DNA from: Dipetalonema caudispina
Taxonomy: Eukaryota; Nematoda; Chromadorea; Rhabditida; Onchocercidae
NCBI GenBank assembly: GCA_013365325.1
Contig: JABVXV010000091.1
Coordinates: forward strand, 62,001 to 126,000
Direction: 5' to 3'
DNA: 64,000 bases
Shown: piece after piece, positions 47,941 to 61,318 of the stretch
Layout of the letters: every line of letters starts with the position of its first letter
Position numbering within the stretch: position 1 is the first letter of the stretch
The notes under the pieces: generated by a model
Told to the model about the DNA's origin: nothing
Seen by the model: only the letters and a program-made list of their open reading frames with translations
The model's database searches: none
Translations under genes and position numbers: made by a program

Positions 47941-50360
47941 GATTGATGGATGGATATTTATCCGATTGATAGGAGCCTGTGGAAGGTGAAGTGGTGAAGA
48001 GAATAGGCAGGGTGTCAATTCTTTAACTAATACTTTTTGCTTTCCAGGCTAAAAATTATCGAGATATAGTATTTTGTAGTTATTATTCATTCTTTATACA
48101 TCCTGTATATATCGGGTGTTCCACAAATCCAATTCCATGATGACAAAAAGGATCGATTATAAGATGGGAAGATGAGCACAACGCAAAGGTCATAATCGAT
48201 GGGTATAAAAGTAATGAAAGTTAATTATGAAAATACTTCGACTTTGACGAACATCCTGAGTACTATTATCCGGTTCCGAGAAAATCCTGTTCGAGATTAA
48301 TTCAAGGTAACAGAATCTATCTCATAATAATTATAAGGAGCAGATACAAGGTACTGTTGATCTATGAAGTTCTCTTCATTTCCTTTACTTCCATACTTTT
48401 TATTCAACTTCCTTTTCATATAAGGGCAAATTTTAACGTCTGATTAAACTTGTCATTCAAATAAATCCATCAGTCGTCTTCAGCAATCGTCCCATTTAAA
48501 ATTTGAATGAATTTTCCGGACAGTTAACCTCAATACTTCCTCCCCGTCCCCAGCTAGAACCTTTCGAACTTCCTATCTTCTATCCAATCATTTCTTTATC
48601 GGATAACTAATCACATTTAAACAAGCATTTACTGACTTCAAAAATGTTTCCTTTATCCGATAACTCTTTGCAGATAGATATTCAACTAAATGGAGTGGAC
48701 GACAAGGCATTGCTATATTTTGGTACTTTATGTCTTTCAGGCTATTGCCCAGGTGTGTTTATAACAGCATTATTGATTTCATTAAAATTAAAGTCAGAAA
48801 GAAATGCAAATTTTGTTGCACACATGAAAGACTGTTTCGATTTCAAAAGATCAATATGATAAGTTCGGTCTAGTAATCGGCACGAGAAGTAGTAAGTCAT
48901 ATGACGTAAGGAATTGTGTGTTACGTATTCCACTTGAGAACTATGTTTCTTAAAAGGCAGTTTTGTTGTGAAAGATCGAATTGAAAGATCAAGTCACTTT
49001 TTCTTCTTTATGATGCGCAGCTCCTTTGTGTTCTTCTTTTGGTCCAGTGCTTAACCAATAGTTGCTTTACTACTAAAATGCAAATTAGACGAAAGTATCT
49101 CGACATTGATGATAGCATTATTGATCATAGCATAGATAATGCAGTCAATACTTTCTTTCCTGAGAGAAATCCATTTTTAAAAAAGATAACATTGCATGAC
49201 GTCAATTAGCATAATCATACCACTTTGCCTTTTCTTTTCTTATCTTCTCTTCCTACCTATCGCTTTAGGCCTAGAATTGGCATGAGATGGTTGATCAGAA
49301 GGATTTGTTCATACAGCTGAACTGTGTTTACACAGCTAATAAGCTTCCAATCACTGCTATTACTTTCTTCAATGTATAAGTTCAAATTTGAAATTTTTAC
49401 AATGTTATCAGATCATAGAGAGAAAGTATTGAAGTATTGATAATGGATCAAGAAATATCGACATCTGTTATTAGTTGAAGAAAAATGTTATTCTTGAGGT
49501 ACCTTTGGATCAATACCGCATTCCTATCAATTAGCACATTATGTTGTCATCCTGGAACAGAACTGGGAGATTTTTAGAAGGGCAAAAATCTGAGCAGGAA
49601 ATGTTTCTATAAGTGTAAGTAACAGGCAGCCGGAAGAAACACAAATAACGTCAAAAGAGAAAACGTAAAGTCTTTTTTTGTTAAAATTGCTTTTCGCTTC
49701 CTAATGAAATCATAAATCCCATTTTTTCTTCTCCAAAAATTTTCCCGTTTCACGGAGCTCTTCAGGTATAACAATAAGAACCTAAAGGGAATAAATAATA
49801 TGTAAGATTGATTCGAATGTTCCTTTTTAAGCAGCATATATATGGCTGTATTTCGAATTCAACATAGCAGCAATAATGAATTTGCATGTTACTCTGATTT
49901 TTGCTGATTATCTGCATGCATGTTTTGCAACAGAACATTTATACAGGGAAGCATCTTCTCGTGGATTTTTAAAAAGAGTTGCCAATTGAATTAATTAAAG
50001 CCATTCCATCTCACAAAGAAGCGTGTAAAAATCATTTCCCTCACTTATCGTTGTGAGTCTAAAAGACTGAAACTTTCCAAATTAAAAACTAAAAGTAATT
50101 GGAATGAAGCAAGTAAATATTCGGAAAGGAGGGAGGAAATGAATTAATTACTTTAGTAATACCAAAATTGAAACAAAATAGAACATTTCTTCAGAGTTAC
50201 GATAAAAGAATCTAATCAAGAAAGTTTTATCTTTCGTTTGCTATACAAAAAGAGTTAGTATGAACTGATGCTTACAGCATATAAAGTATTCGAAAACTGA
50301 TAATCAATTTCTTCGTATCTTAAATTTCCATCGAAAATTGTAAGCGAATATCAATTCCAG

Positions 50361-53274
50361 CATCCGCAGCATCAATCGTTGCAATGTGGCGCGGCAACAT
50401 TTAATCAGTTGTCATTCGATCCACCATTCCGATCGAATCCTTTACCAGTTGGTCGCTTAGTTTATATGCCATTGGATCAAATTGTAGGTGGTGATATATG
50501 TCGTCTGGTTACTACTACTTCGAGACCAAATTCCGCGTATTCTTCCACCAATTACCAGGTTTTTCTTTTCAAATTTTTTCTCAACTTTTCTTGAATACGA
50601 TTCGACAACATAAATAAAATTATCTGATCTACTACTTCACTGCAAACCTTCGAAACTTATTATTTGATTTTAAACTGAATGAAGTCAACATCACCAAATA
50701 CATGTAATTTATTGTGTCCACAGCAGCATGATATCCGTTTAATTTCTGACTCATTTGTCTCGATGTGCTTCTAACTTTGCCCAGCCATTGTTATTAGTAC
50801 ATGGCGATAAAATTTTAAATCAGATCTTACTGAGAAATCAATTTATAGCAAATAATAACAATTTGTGGGAATTGTACGGAATGTCCAACCGGTTTGAGCA
50901 GTATATATCTGTATTTGAAACGGATGCTAAAAGATATCGAAATTTCGTTGATTGTTGTCATTCGTGGTGTCAGTCATCGACAAGTGAGCAACATTGACGA
51001 CGAAAAGAAGATCCGTTTTGCGTTCATTGAGGAGGAAACACCGATCGCTCTGGATGATTGTCAAATTATTGATGCAAATGACGGAGATGCTTTACGCAGT
51101 TTCTCGAAAACTTCCGTTCTTTTTGTCTCCATTTCATTCATCATTTTAATGGTCATTTCGCTTGCTTGGCTCGTCTTCTATTATGTACAAAGGTGAGACT
51201 TCTCTTCGATTTATCCTCCTTTAATCAAACCACTTTCTAGTCTTTACCGTAAATGATAAGATTCTCGATATGTATCATACGAAGGATAGCAGAAAGGAAG
51301 CTTATCCTAGTAACTCTTTTTTTTTCCCAGTAATAGAAAAGAAGATAGCATGGTTATCCGTTGCTATGATCCCTCTAATCCTATTCTCATTACATTAATG
51401 CTTCTAGCAAAAGTGACGACATTTGTATCATTTTAAACTTAACGGTACTCTTGAAGTTTTGTCACTCATCTGTTTCCTGTTTCGAAATATTTCCAGAAGT
51501 TTTGCCGTGAAATATTTTTTCCCTTTTTTGCATTTTCCTGATCGGACCTTAGTTACTTCATATTATAGTTATCCCCTTCAATCAACTAAATCCATAAATT
51601 ATCTGTTCTACTCCTATTTATAATTTAGATTTCGTTATGCGCATGCCAAAGATCGCCTTCAACGACGGCTATTCAATGCGGCTAAAAAAGCCCTAACACG
51701 TATTCCAACAAGACCTATTCGAGTTGGAGATAAAGAGCTCGATACTGATTGTCCTGTTTGCATTGATCCATACCGAGCTGGTGATATTATTCGTTCGCTT
51801 CCGTGTAGGTAAAGTACTCTCATATATTGCTTACTGTCTTTTTCTTCATTTAAAAATGTTAAAATTCTTTCAAAGTGACTAATGTAAACCAATAGTTGTG
51901 GAGATTTCCGGATTTTCCTAAATTTACGCTACAAAAAGTGAAAAATTTTAGGCACATATTCCACAAAACATGTGTTGATCCGTGGCTTCTAGAACACAGA
52001 ACCTGTCCAATGTGTAAAAGCGATATCCTAAAGGTATTCTCAATTTTTCTTGAGTTTTTAAAAATATGGTTAAATGCTATATATACATGTGTATATACAT
52101 GCCTGGCTCGATTTCAGGCTTTCGGATACTATGTGTCGGTGGGTCGACGTACACCGAACAACACACATAGGGAAAGCACTCATCAATCGCCAAGGGATGG
52201 AGATATGTTAAGCGTCGACGTACACTCCTTAACTGGATCTGAATCCGTATTTCCATATGCCGGGCATTCCGAAGTGCAAAATCCGTCCAGTACGCCAACT
52301 TTACCGCAACTTGTCCAGGTAAAAGCACCGTCTGAATAGAACAGCTTCCAGAATAGCTCAATTCGGAACTACTTCGAGACAATGGATAATGAGGCATACA
52401 CTATGCAGATATGTGCGCACCGGTTGTACATCATTACTATTTTGAAAGTATACTTAAGCCGTTCCGCTCTATCCGTTCACTATTCCGGTTTGCATGAAAT
52501 GATTTTCCATCAATTGCTAATTTCTTCTCACTAGTAGCATTTCAGGTGATGAATTGCTCCAATACGAATGCATTTTCAATAACACCTCTAACAGTACATA
52601 GTGCGTTTTCCTCAGTAAAAAATGTGACTGGTATGTTCAAACTTTCTTCTTAATTTCTTGTCTCGCTTCTCCATAATATTTTTATAACTTCGATTGCTCG
52701 AAATTTAAACAACACCTTGCATTTTCGTGCCAAGGACGAAAATGCGTGGATTTTGTCTGAATTGTGTACATCACCGGATTTTCTTTTCTTCCCGTTATGA
52801 TAACCAATACGCAGCGTACATGACTTCACCACTTAATACGTAGTTCAATTTGCAGCGAATTCCACGCAAGAGAAGAATGTACCGAATAGGATCTCATGGC
52901 AAATTCGAAGGCCGTCATCAACCGTTTCTCACGTTGTAAATGTTGCACATTTCCGTTCACGTTCTCTGTCACAAGCCATACCACCACTCGAATCACAAAA
53001 GAGCGAAACCACACTCAGCTCAAATACACTCGGCTCCGAACTTACATCACTTCACTTCTCGTCTATAACTGCCAAAAATGTCACAGGAACAAGTCATGAT
53101 ACTTCTTCACCCATGTTGGCAGTTTCACCCGATCCCACTTCATCTTCATTTCTAATATCATCCATACGATCAAATTCCTGCTTGCAACAGAAACTTAGAG
53201 CAAAACGTGTTAATTCACAGGAGATCAAACGACCACCAGAACCCAGTTACTTAGCCAGCGTTGAGTCCCTTTAA
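50361..53274 (+). CDS. Goliath-type PA-TM-RING E3 ubiquitin ligase (5' exon missing)
   Basis: Single-pass endosomal or plasma-membrane RING-H2 ubiquitin ligase of the goliath/RNF130/RNF149/RNF150 group. Seven exons found: 50361-50558, 50849-51192, 51629-51808, 51952-52033, 52118-52318, 52546-52630, 52856-53274 (TAA), 502 codons. The first two encode a divergent protease-associated lumenal domain ([19 protein letters not shown]). A transmembrane helix follows ([20 protein letters not shown]) with the group-typical [15 protein letters not shown]. The RING-H2 begins [19 protein letters not shown] and continues [20 protein letters not shown] plus the last cysteine (C3H2C3 ligands all present), then AFGYY. 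The cytoplasmic tail of about 250 residues is Ser/Thr-rich. The first exon found starts at an acceptor (ATTCCAG) with no ATG, so the signal-peptide exon lies upstream and was not identified. The second exon start rests on phase and a TTTATAG acceptor. Confidence 0.87.
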
Positions 53275-55972
53275 CATATTTTTAGTAATCTCTTCGAAAA
53301 CTGTTCACTTTCTAAAAGAAAAGTTTGCAAAAACATTAACTTTGCAGAATGCAGGACAAAACGACATCAACCTTGTTGGATGATATGCATTCGCATGTGT
53401 AGCCTAGTCCTGGACAGTCACTTACTAAACGAGCTTTATTCTCAAATGCATCTTATTTCATTAGGTTTCAACGAAATTTCCTTTTTATGCATCTTCAAGT
53501 GCAATCTTTTGCCATACTATTTGTTGTTTGTTGCCTTATTTGGTGATATGAATTAGGATTCTTAAGCTTCGATTAATAGAACACACAGGAAACTGCATGA
53601 GGCCAGCAAAAATAGACCATTGAGAAAAAAGGTTAACAGTAGGACGGAACTTACCAACCGAAAGAGACAACAATTTAATGAATTAAATTTAAGACCTGAA
53701 AAATCTCCAGCTGTCCTCCCTTACATCCTTTCATCTTATAAATGCAGAAGGAATAAAAAAAAATCCTTTATCTAATATTACGAACAATTTTCTTCTCAAG
53801 ACTAAGGTGTTCAAGTATCCCTCCTGTAACTATACAACCAAAACCTGATATCTGAAGAAGGTATTAAATATTGTTAGCCAAGCATTAGCCCACTCACATA
53901 CCTCAAAATTTTAACGAAACGAATGAACTATTGAAGAACTAAGTGATACTACTACCATTAGTAATAGCAATACCATTACTATTACTACTACTAATACTTC
54001 ATGATGAATGATATAGTTGAGGGGTGCTTTATGTTTCCTACTAAACAAAATGATATTACTATTGGACTGTCATATATGTTTGTAAGGCACATTGTATAAA
54101 CTTCAGCCAACGGTATGATAGCACTGAGGAACGAAACGACACCAGCGAAATAGCAAAAGCGAAACAATAATACTGTGGAAGTCATATTGATTTGTAATGC
54201 TTACAGTTAATACAGCAAATAGTTTGTGATTAATAATAATTGTATTCTACATTGTATATGTGCAAATAAATGAAATTACTTCTTCTGTGTAAGTGATTTC
54301 TTGAATTCTTCACTGAATGTCTTCGAAAAAAATTCAATTCGTTTCCGAAAATCCCGAAAGATTGATGCGCGCATACCATACATTGCTGAGACGAAAAAAC
54401 GTGCTGCTGAGCGAATTACCCTTGAATCTGCTAACTGCAATGAAAAATCAAGCAGAATGTAATGGACTGAAACGGGTTGAAAGCTGAAGTAAACCTTTCT
54501 ATCTAAGTTCTATTTAATCCTATTTTATCTTACCACATCGGTTCTAAATAAGTGAACCTTCGACTTTAACAGCTATACTACTATCTTTCCCTTCCTGCTT
54601 CCACACTTCAATTTGAAAACATATACTAGTAATTCCCAATTTCCACTCCTAAGCTGCATTTTAATCAATTAAGTTGTTATATGATATACATAACGAGGAA
54701 CACTTCCGACATGAATATTAAAAAGGTTAGCCTATAATAATTTCAGATATCAATAGTAATTGCTGTCTAAGAATTTTTAAATAATTAAGCTATTATGCCT
54801 TATCATTTTGTATACCTAAAAAACCAGACAAGGTAAAATGACAGAATAGCTAACAACAAATCATAAATTGAGACCGTTCATAACACATACAAATACAGAA
54901 GCGATTGGAAAGATGAGAGAGGTAATAAAGTCATTCAAATGTATTTTGCCTTCACGGTTAAATTGCATACCTTCTGAATCACATGTTCTTGATTTAAATA
55001 TTGCCTGAAAATGCTCCTTATTTTTTTTCAGAATTTCAAAGATGAATGTAGTGGTTATTAAAAGACTAACTTCATGTTTTCTTTTCCAATCTGTATGGTG
55101 AAAACATCATGTTTTGAAATATCCGTCAACAGATTTATCTATTACTTTCGATGAAGAAGCATTATGACTCATGTATTCAGTAAGTAGAGATCTAGCTCAT
55201 ATTTTCAGCAGCTATAGGATCTAACTGATACTTTCAGCTGATAAATAATCATACCTACATCTCCAATAGCTAAAGGATTTTAAACATACAGTAGCTTATT
55301 CATCATGTTTTCCAAAAAATATAAATGTAGCGAAATATTCAGCACTCAGCTGACTAACAATGTCAATTTCTTATAAACATTGCAGTCACCATGATACGTA
55401 ACATATAATAATGCATAACATGCCATCAGTGAAATGCAAAACGTAAAGATATTGTGAAAGCCATCAAAAACGGAAAAAAGCAAATTCGTCAATCTACGTG
55501 GATCATAACTTACGCAAAGAGTAGAAAAAGTATCGATGAAACAAATCGATGTGGTAACATACCTCAAGAATTGATGCCACATAATGGTCACACCATGTGT
55601 AATATAGTCTTCTATTTACAAATTATCTGAAATTAATCTAATTAAGATATTCCTGAATAAATGAAACGGACCGATCATCCGCATAGCTATCTATCAATCA
55701 TTTCATTGATATCGCAAAGTGAATCTTAGACCTATTCTATGATGTCCAAGATGTATAGATATGAGAGTTGGTGTATGAGTGAACCAAATTTTTGTTTATA
55801 TTCCACTTTCCTTCTTCATGATATTTCCTCTTTATTGATAGGTGAGGATTTCATATCCTTCATGACTAATCGAGGTAAGAAGATGAATTGTGCGATCGGA
55901 TTGATTATCAATTGTAAGTGAAATTTTCCAGATTGAATCTTCTTGCTTACACTTTTAAGGCATATCATATAT
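53275..55972. other. Intergenic region, RING ligase to F-box gene
   Basis: About 2.7 kb holding the 3' UTR of the RING ligase gene and the promoter side of the F-box gene. A triplet-like AT-rich patch (ACT/ATT units) lies at 53946-53996. I see no coding exon I can support on either strand. Confidence 0.5.
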
Positions 55973-58457
55973 ATGGCAAGCACACCAACAAGGTCAGGAT
56001 GCGGTAATATGATGATACCTGCATGTGCCACTTTTGATACACTTCCAGTGGAGATTATCACGTACATCATGAACTGCCTTTCCTACGATGATATCAGTTT
56101 ATTGAGAGCCGTTAGTCAACTTTTTATTCCCGATTTTCCAAATCTAAACTATTTGTTGTGGTCGTGAAAGGAGCGAATAGTGATGGGTAGTCAGAAAAGA
56201 ATGGAATGGACAATAATCCGATTCATATTTCATTTCATAGAAGAAATATATGGTTGTGTATGGAGAAGTTGAAATATTTTTTCAATTGACCGCTGACAGT
56301 GAATAATTCTCCTTCATAAATTTTCATATTCTTTTAATTTAGGTTTCCAAAAATTTCGATGTAGTGGCGCGCTCCATCCTAAATAATTCATTTTTTCGAC
56401 TTGGCGAACAATTGGATAAAGCAATGAGCCGGATGAAAAAGATGCTACCAAAAAGGGAGTCTCAACGAAGGTATTAGTTTTTGTCATTTTATTCCAACAA
56501 TTAATTTCTCCATAAAGTTATTGTTATCCAGGAAAAGCTCATTTTAATAAGTTATCCATATAAAATAAGAATAACCATTGAAAAGATGCATCAATAATTG
56601 AAATACCGTCCAATTTTCTATTTATACTGGATAGGAAGAATAATAATAAGGGATAATTTTCCATATGATTTCACTTTTATGGTTGCGAACTAGCGACAGT
56701 AAGAAGTCTTGAGTAAGGCTTCTTGGAGAAAATAAACTTAGTTGATATCTTTTTCCGTTAAAACTTTTAGTGTTTTAAGTTTCGGAAACTAGAAAAATAA
56801 AGTTTCTATACATTTAACAACGCTTCCTTCTCTGTCTACTTTAATCGCTGTAATGAAATGCAATACAATGGTTGAAACGTTCACTCTTGTAAAAACGTTC
56901 AGCATTCGATGCACCACTGCAAATGTGTTATATCTTAGTTGACAGTAAGAATATGGAAGATTTTATCTGCAGTATTTGTAGTATAAAATTATTTGCCGTA
57001 TATTCGATCTTTTTATCAGCTCCGTTTCAAAACACAGACCTCTTCCTTGAGATGGGGTCGATTGACAGACATTCATTCTTATGAATCAGTATAATCTTTT
57101 ATGTTTAAGGCTACATACTTTGTCGCGTGTCAATGAGGTTTATTCAGCGTTGGAAACACGTTATGCATTACTTTCTATGACATTCAGGAAATATATCGAT
57201 AATGATTCTTGTTGCTTCATAGCTGGCAAGGTAAGTAATAGATAATGATTCGTGAATTTCATAGCAAAGTAGTCCTATTTCATTAAATATTGCTAACTTC
57301 GCTTTTACTGAAATACATGTCAAACAGTATCGACGGATGGGTCCTTTTATAAGCCAAGTAAGTTTAAATACTATTTATTTATAAAATATACTTTAACCGG
57401 ATTGATTTGAATTGGATTATTATGTATAATTCATGCAGGTATTGGATGAAGGCTTCTCCGTCCTGCGTATGTTGGACAGTTGTGTTAAACGGAGAGTGCA
57501 ACCACCGGAAACGCAGGAATCTTTAAGAGACATTCGGGATTATTCGAGGTTTATTTTGATGAAATAAATGAATTAGCGGTCAGAAAATTGTGATGGTTAT
57601 TGAGAAGTGTCATAAAAGTACTTGCCATATTTGCATTTCTGTCATCACTACCATTTAAATAGCGATTGTAGTCCCTACTAATTTTAAACTCTTTAGTATG
57701 GCAATGGAATATTTCGAAGAACAAATTGCACCAGCTTTACGTATTCGAGATCCTTTGAGCCTTCTTTGTCGTTCTCATTCTCGATACTCATTGGAATCGT
57801 TGCCTAACAGTTTTTCGTCTGCAACATTAAGTGACAGGTATATCGGCTAAGATTACCGTATTATCTCAAATATATTTACGTACATAGTCATAATTTTGTC
57901 TGTTTTTGCTACATTACTCTTCGCTGAATAAAGTAGGGGGTTTCATTTAGCGTTCGTTCATTGTGCAGTACACCCTCTTCGAATATCGTAATAGGCAGGA
58001 GTAGCAGCAGTCCAGTGACGCGTACTCTCGGTGATTTTGCAAAGATGAACCAGTGGAAAAGGAGGATTGATGAGAAAGTCAAGCAGCATGAACGAATAAT
58101 CGCTGAGCAGGATCGTGTGATACGTGAACAAAGCAAAGCCATAAATAGTATCATTGAGTGCATGCACCAAGTAATTTTTTTCCTATCACGTTAAATTGAT
58201 TTCGATAAATTAAGCTTTCAGCTTTCTGGAAGAGTCCTTATCTATTATAGTTAGCGATTCTTGATTTATGCCTATTTATTGCTGATTTGCAGATTAGTTC
58301 AAAAATTTCGTTTAACTTCATGAAAGAATTGAAAGCAGTTGAAGAATTGTCGCAACCAAACTCACCACCTGCCGGTCCATCTGGTAAAATGAAACGCTTG
58401 GGGAAAAGAAAATCCAGTACAGCGTTATCCAAGAAAGATGTAAAGCGAAACAAGTAA
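55973..58457 (+). CDS. FBXO28-type F-box protein
   Basis: Substrate-recognition subunit of an SCF ubiquitin ligase, homologous to human FBXO28. Eight exons: 55973-56110, 56343-56470, 57110-57230, 57328-57357, 57439-57548, 57697-57837, 57951-58170, 58293-58457 (TAA), 350 aa (human 368). The F-box is at residues 20-50 (TFDTLPVEIITYIMNCLSYD). Then come LPKRESQRR, ALLSMTFRKYIDNDSCCFIAG, RDIRDYSSMAMEYFEEQIAP (all FBXO28-like), a coiled coil with HERIIAEQDRVIREQSKAI, and a lysine/arginine-rich C-terminus that could be a nuclear localisation signal. Exon 4 is only 30 nt (YRRMGPFISQ) and adds ten residues relative to human. The ATG at 55973 gives a short N-terminus without the low-complexity human leader. 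Confidence 0.92.
57328..57357 (+). other. 30-nt microexon in the F-box gene
   Basis: Bounded by an AAACAG acceptor and a GTAAGT donor, both in phase 0, so it can be skipped without changing the frame. It encodes YRRMGPFISQ, inserted between the conserved GK and VLDE positions of the FBXO28 family. Confidence 0.75.
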
Positions 58458-59796
58458 CTGCTGCTTATCGGCGTGCATTACCATTTTTTAACGAACCTGT
58501 TAATTATTTTTGGCTGGGCAACGGATCATCATGTTAAGCAAATAGTTGACGTAATGCATAGTCTTGCCGCTTAACTTTAATTCTTAAAATTTAATGGGAA
58601 TTTCCCCGTTAGACATGTTGTTCATGAGACCGATATTTCCATGCTTCTGCACTTAACATAGGTTTTCTTTCTTTTTTAGCGCTGTGCATTCACGTAGCTG
58701 TGGACCCTCAGGATGCAAAACAGAACTTTATCATTCTGTTTAATCGGTAATTGATAGTCATCGTCACAGGTATATGGAATAAGAAGGACTACAGTAGACA
58801 TAGAAAGCAAAAACCCCGTTAGATTACTTTAAACTTAGAAGCGGCGAATATGACATTACTTACCTTTTTTTTTTACCTATAGACAAAATTACTCTTATAA
58901 CTTAACATTATCCCATAAAATTCACGCCCTTCATGATAATGTCAGTCTCATTTGCATGCTTTACATGTCTGAATTTGTTCATAGAATTAAGAAGAAAAAC
59001 TGAACTGCATATTTGCTGAATAGACAGAGAAAGTAATTATCTTTGACACCGGTTGCATTACAACAGTTACAGTTATTAGAGAATAAATGCATGCGTTAGT
59101 TAATTATTGCACGTCATAAGTCGTGTGTATTTCAAATTCCTCCAATAATTTTACAAGTAGTAATAGCCAGTTTCCAATGCATGAAGTAAAAGAAAATCAT
59201 GCATAAAATGTTAAGGAAGAATGATGGGGGCCTATTTGAATTGTTTGACGGAGAAAGAAAATGGAATAAGGCGAAAATTTCTACAGGAATTTCCAGACCA
59301 TATATAAAACGATATACTTCTATACTTTTTGCATAAGATTTGCTCGTTCGACGAGATTATGTTTTAAATTATAGAAATAAAATGTCAAGAATTGGCACAT
59401 GTATTGACGGTAAGCCATCAGCAATGGATCTCGCTGGTGTGACAGTCAAATAATAGCTTCGAGCACTGGGAAATAGTGAGCGATTGAAATAACAGGAACT
59501 ACACGTATAGAGAAAAACAACTGCGATTGTTGACATCATAGGAATTCTTAAAGGTTACGGACAACCAATAAAGCAGATGATAAATCGCTGGCGATAATTT
59601 ATCACATACTTGGAGTAATATGATTACTTTACTACCTACGAAACAGAACATGAAATATCGGTATTAGTGTGCAGTGTGGTTTCATACATATAATGATAAC
59701 CATTACTGCAATATCACATTTTACTCACAGTACATGAATTGGAGATACTGTGACATCATATATTTAACTGCCGACTTGGGATGTTACTAATATTCA
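58458..59796. other. Convergent intergenic region, F-box gene / GLTP
   Basis: 3' flanks of two convergent genes, AT-rich. I see no further coding sequence or structured RNA. Confidence 0.5.
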
Positions 59797-61318
59797 TTAA
59801 TTTCTCAACAGTGGATTTGGAGTGTCCAGTTTTTTGATGATATAATAATTAACAATATGAGCTACGTTAGTCCTGAAGTTATCGAGATGTGCTGCGATAT
59901 GATCAATACATACATCATCCACACCTTCTTCACCTTCGGCAAGTGCTTTCAGAATAGTACTTCGAGTTGGAGCTGCCAAAATAACGACCTGAGATTGCAT
60001 GAAATAATATAACTGAACAATGTCAGTAGTAAAAAGTCATTAGCAACAAGAGCGCTATTCGTTTTGAAGTAATTGGTACTGTTTGTTATTACCAAAGAAA
60101 CACGGATACGAGGGTTGCAAGCCAAAATTGCAAACTGCAAGCTTACCTTAAATAATTGTTTCGATATGAACCCGTGATGCCTTTTGAGTGTATTATTATA
60201 AGCGTTGCTGATAGAACCCGTTAAACTGTCAGTTTTTTTTTTGTTTGTTGAAGATCGGTACACCTGCACCATTTCCGACAAGAATTCAAGCATGAATTCT
60301 AAACCTCTAAAAAACAAATACAGTGGTGTAATAACAAAACATCCTACTAAATGATCAGAGTCTTTTTTTTCCCCAAGATACAGAACTTTAGGGTAACCAT
60401 TTTTCCCGAAGCGCAGTTCATATTTCATCATCGAAATTAAATGCACTACAAATTCTACACAGGACAATCAAGCAGATACTCCAAAAAGCTTTTGTTTTGT
60501 TACAGTAACACACATACAAATCAATACATGTTTTTGAAGTGTTTAGTTCCATTTGCTTGAAGTAAGAATCCACAGCTTGAAAAGATAGTTTGATTTTATC
60601 AATGTGCTAAAATAAGATTCATATTCCTGTATCAGTCTGAGAAGAAACTGACCGGACCTTTTCAGCCATAACAATCCTTCGGTGGCTGTGCCCATTTTTC
60701 CGTTGTTTTTAGCGAGATCGTCTTCGATCAGATCTTCGATATATTTGCATTTGTTTTTCCCATTTTCGTATTTTGTCCTAACCTTGCTAACGTTACCGGT
60801 GATATCGTTCTTGATCGGAATAAATGCTGTTCCTAGAAAACCTGAAACATTGTCCTTAAAATAGCAATCATGAAGCTTGTTTTGATGACCCATCTAATTA
60901 TCGGTCATGGCGTAACACATAGCAATTAATCTCTAATAATGATATTGATAAAGCTCTCGAACTTTCTGAAGAAATTGGAATTTAAAACGTAGGATGGACG
61001 TAACAGAGTGGGAGGACAATATTTAAAGGCTAAAATCCCAAGTTTACCTACAAAATCAGCGATGCCTTGACAAGCTCTAAGGAATTGTTCGGTTGGGACT
61101 TTGTCATTCTCAATCTCTGGAAACATCTGTTCTGGATGTGAGAAATATGTGGAAACTTCATCCAGCCGTACTGCATCCATTTCTGCTACTGTTTCTGAAA
61201 TTGGTTAATTATAATCTGGCAGCTACTTTTAGATCTCATTTGCTGTTATGCTACCCGCAAAGTATTCAACACTAACAGGTCCAATCAAAGATATCATTTC
61301 AGTGTTACAAGAACTCAT
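59797..61318 (-). CDS. Glycolipid transfer protein (GLTP fold)
   Basis: Cytosolic protein that moves glycosphingolipids between membranes. Five exons: 61318-61255, 61194-61048, 60841-60658, 60306-60147, 59988-59797 (stop), 248 aa against 209 in human GLTP; most of the extra length is an N-terminal extension. The lipid-headgroup residues of the family are all present: the D, N and K of NDITGNVSKV, the W of LLWLKR, and the H of LKRHHGF, so it should bind a glycosylated sphingolipid. The phosphate-binding pocket of ceramide-1-phosphate transfer proteins was not checked beyond these positions. The first exon (MSSCNTEMISLIG...) was chosen because it joins exon 2 in phase; if it is wrong, the ATG at 61180 would start a 202-aa protein closer to the human length. 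Confidence 0.88.

Larger units (their letters stand above)
41472..50360. other. 8.9 kb region with no recognisable gene
   Basis: Divergent intergenic region between the DHHC gene and the goliath-type ligase. I find only short open frames, simple repeats (45011-45041, 47921-47940) and AT-rich unique sequence. The best minus-strand frame, from an ATG at 47316 to 47125 (63 aa, MEFLIDTCKW...), resembles nothing I know. The missing first exon of the goliath-type gene may lie here. Confidence 0.5.

Noticed and set aside
48644..48859. 71-aa plus-strand open frame with hydrophobic centre, considered as the missing signal-peptide exon of the RING ligase
   Set aside because: The hydrophobic stretch is not N-terminal and no phase-matched donor was evident; unsupported.
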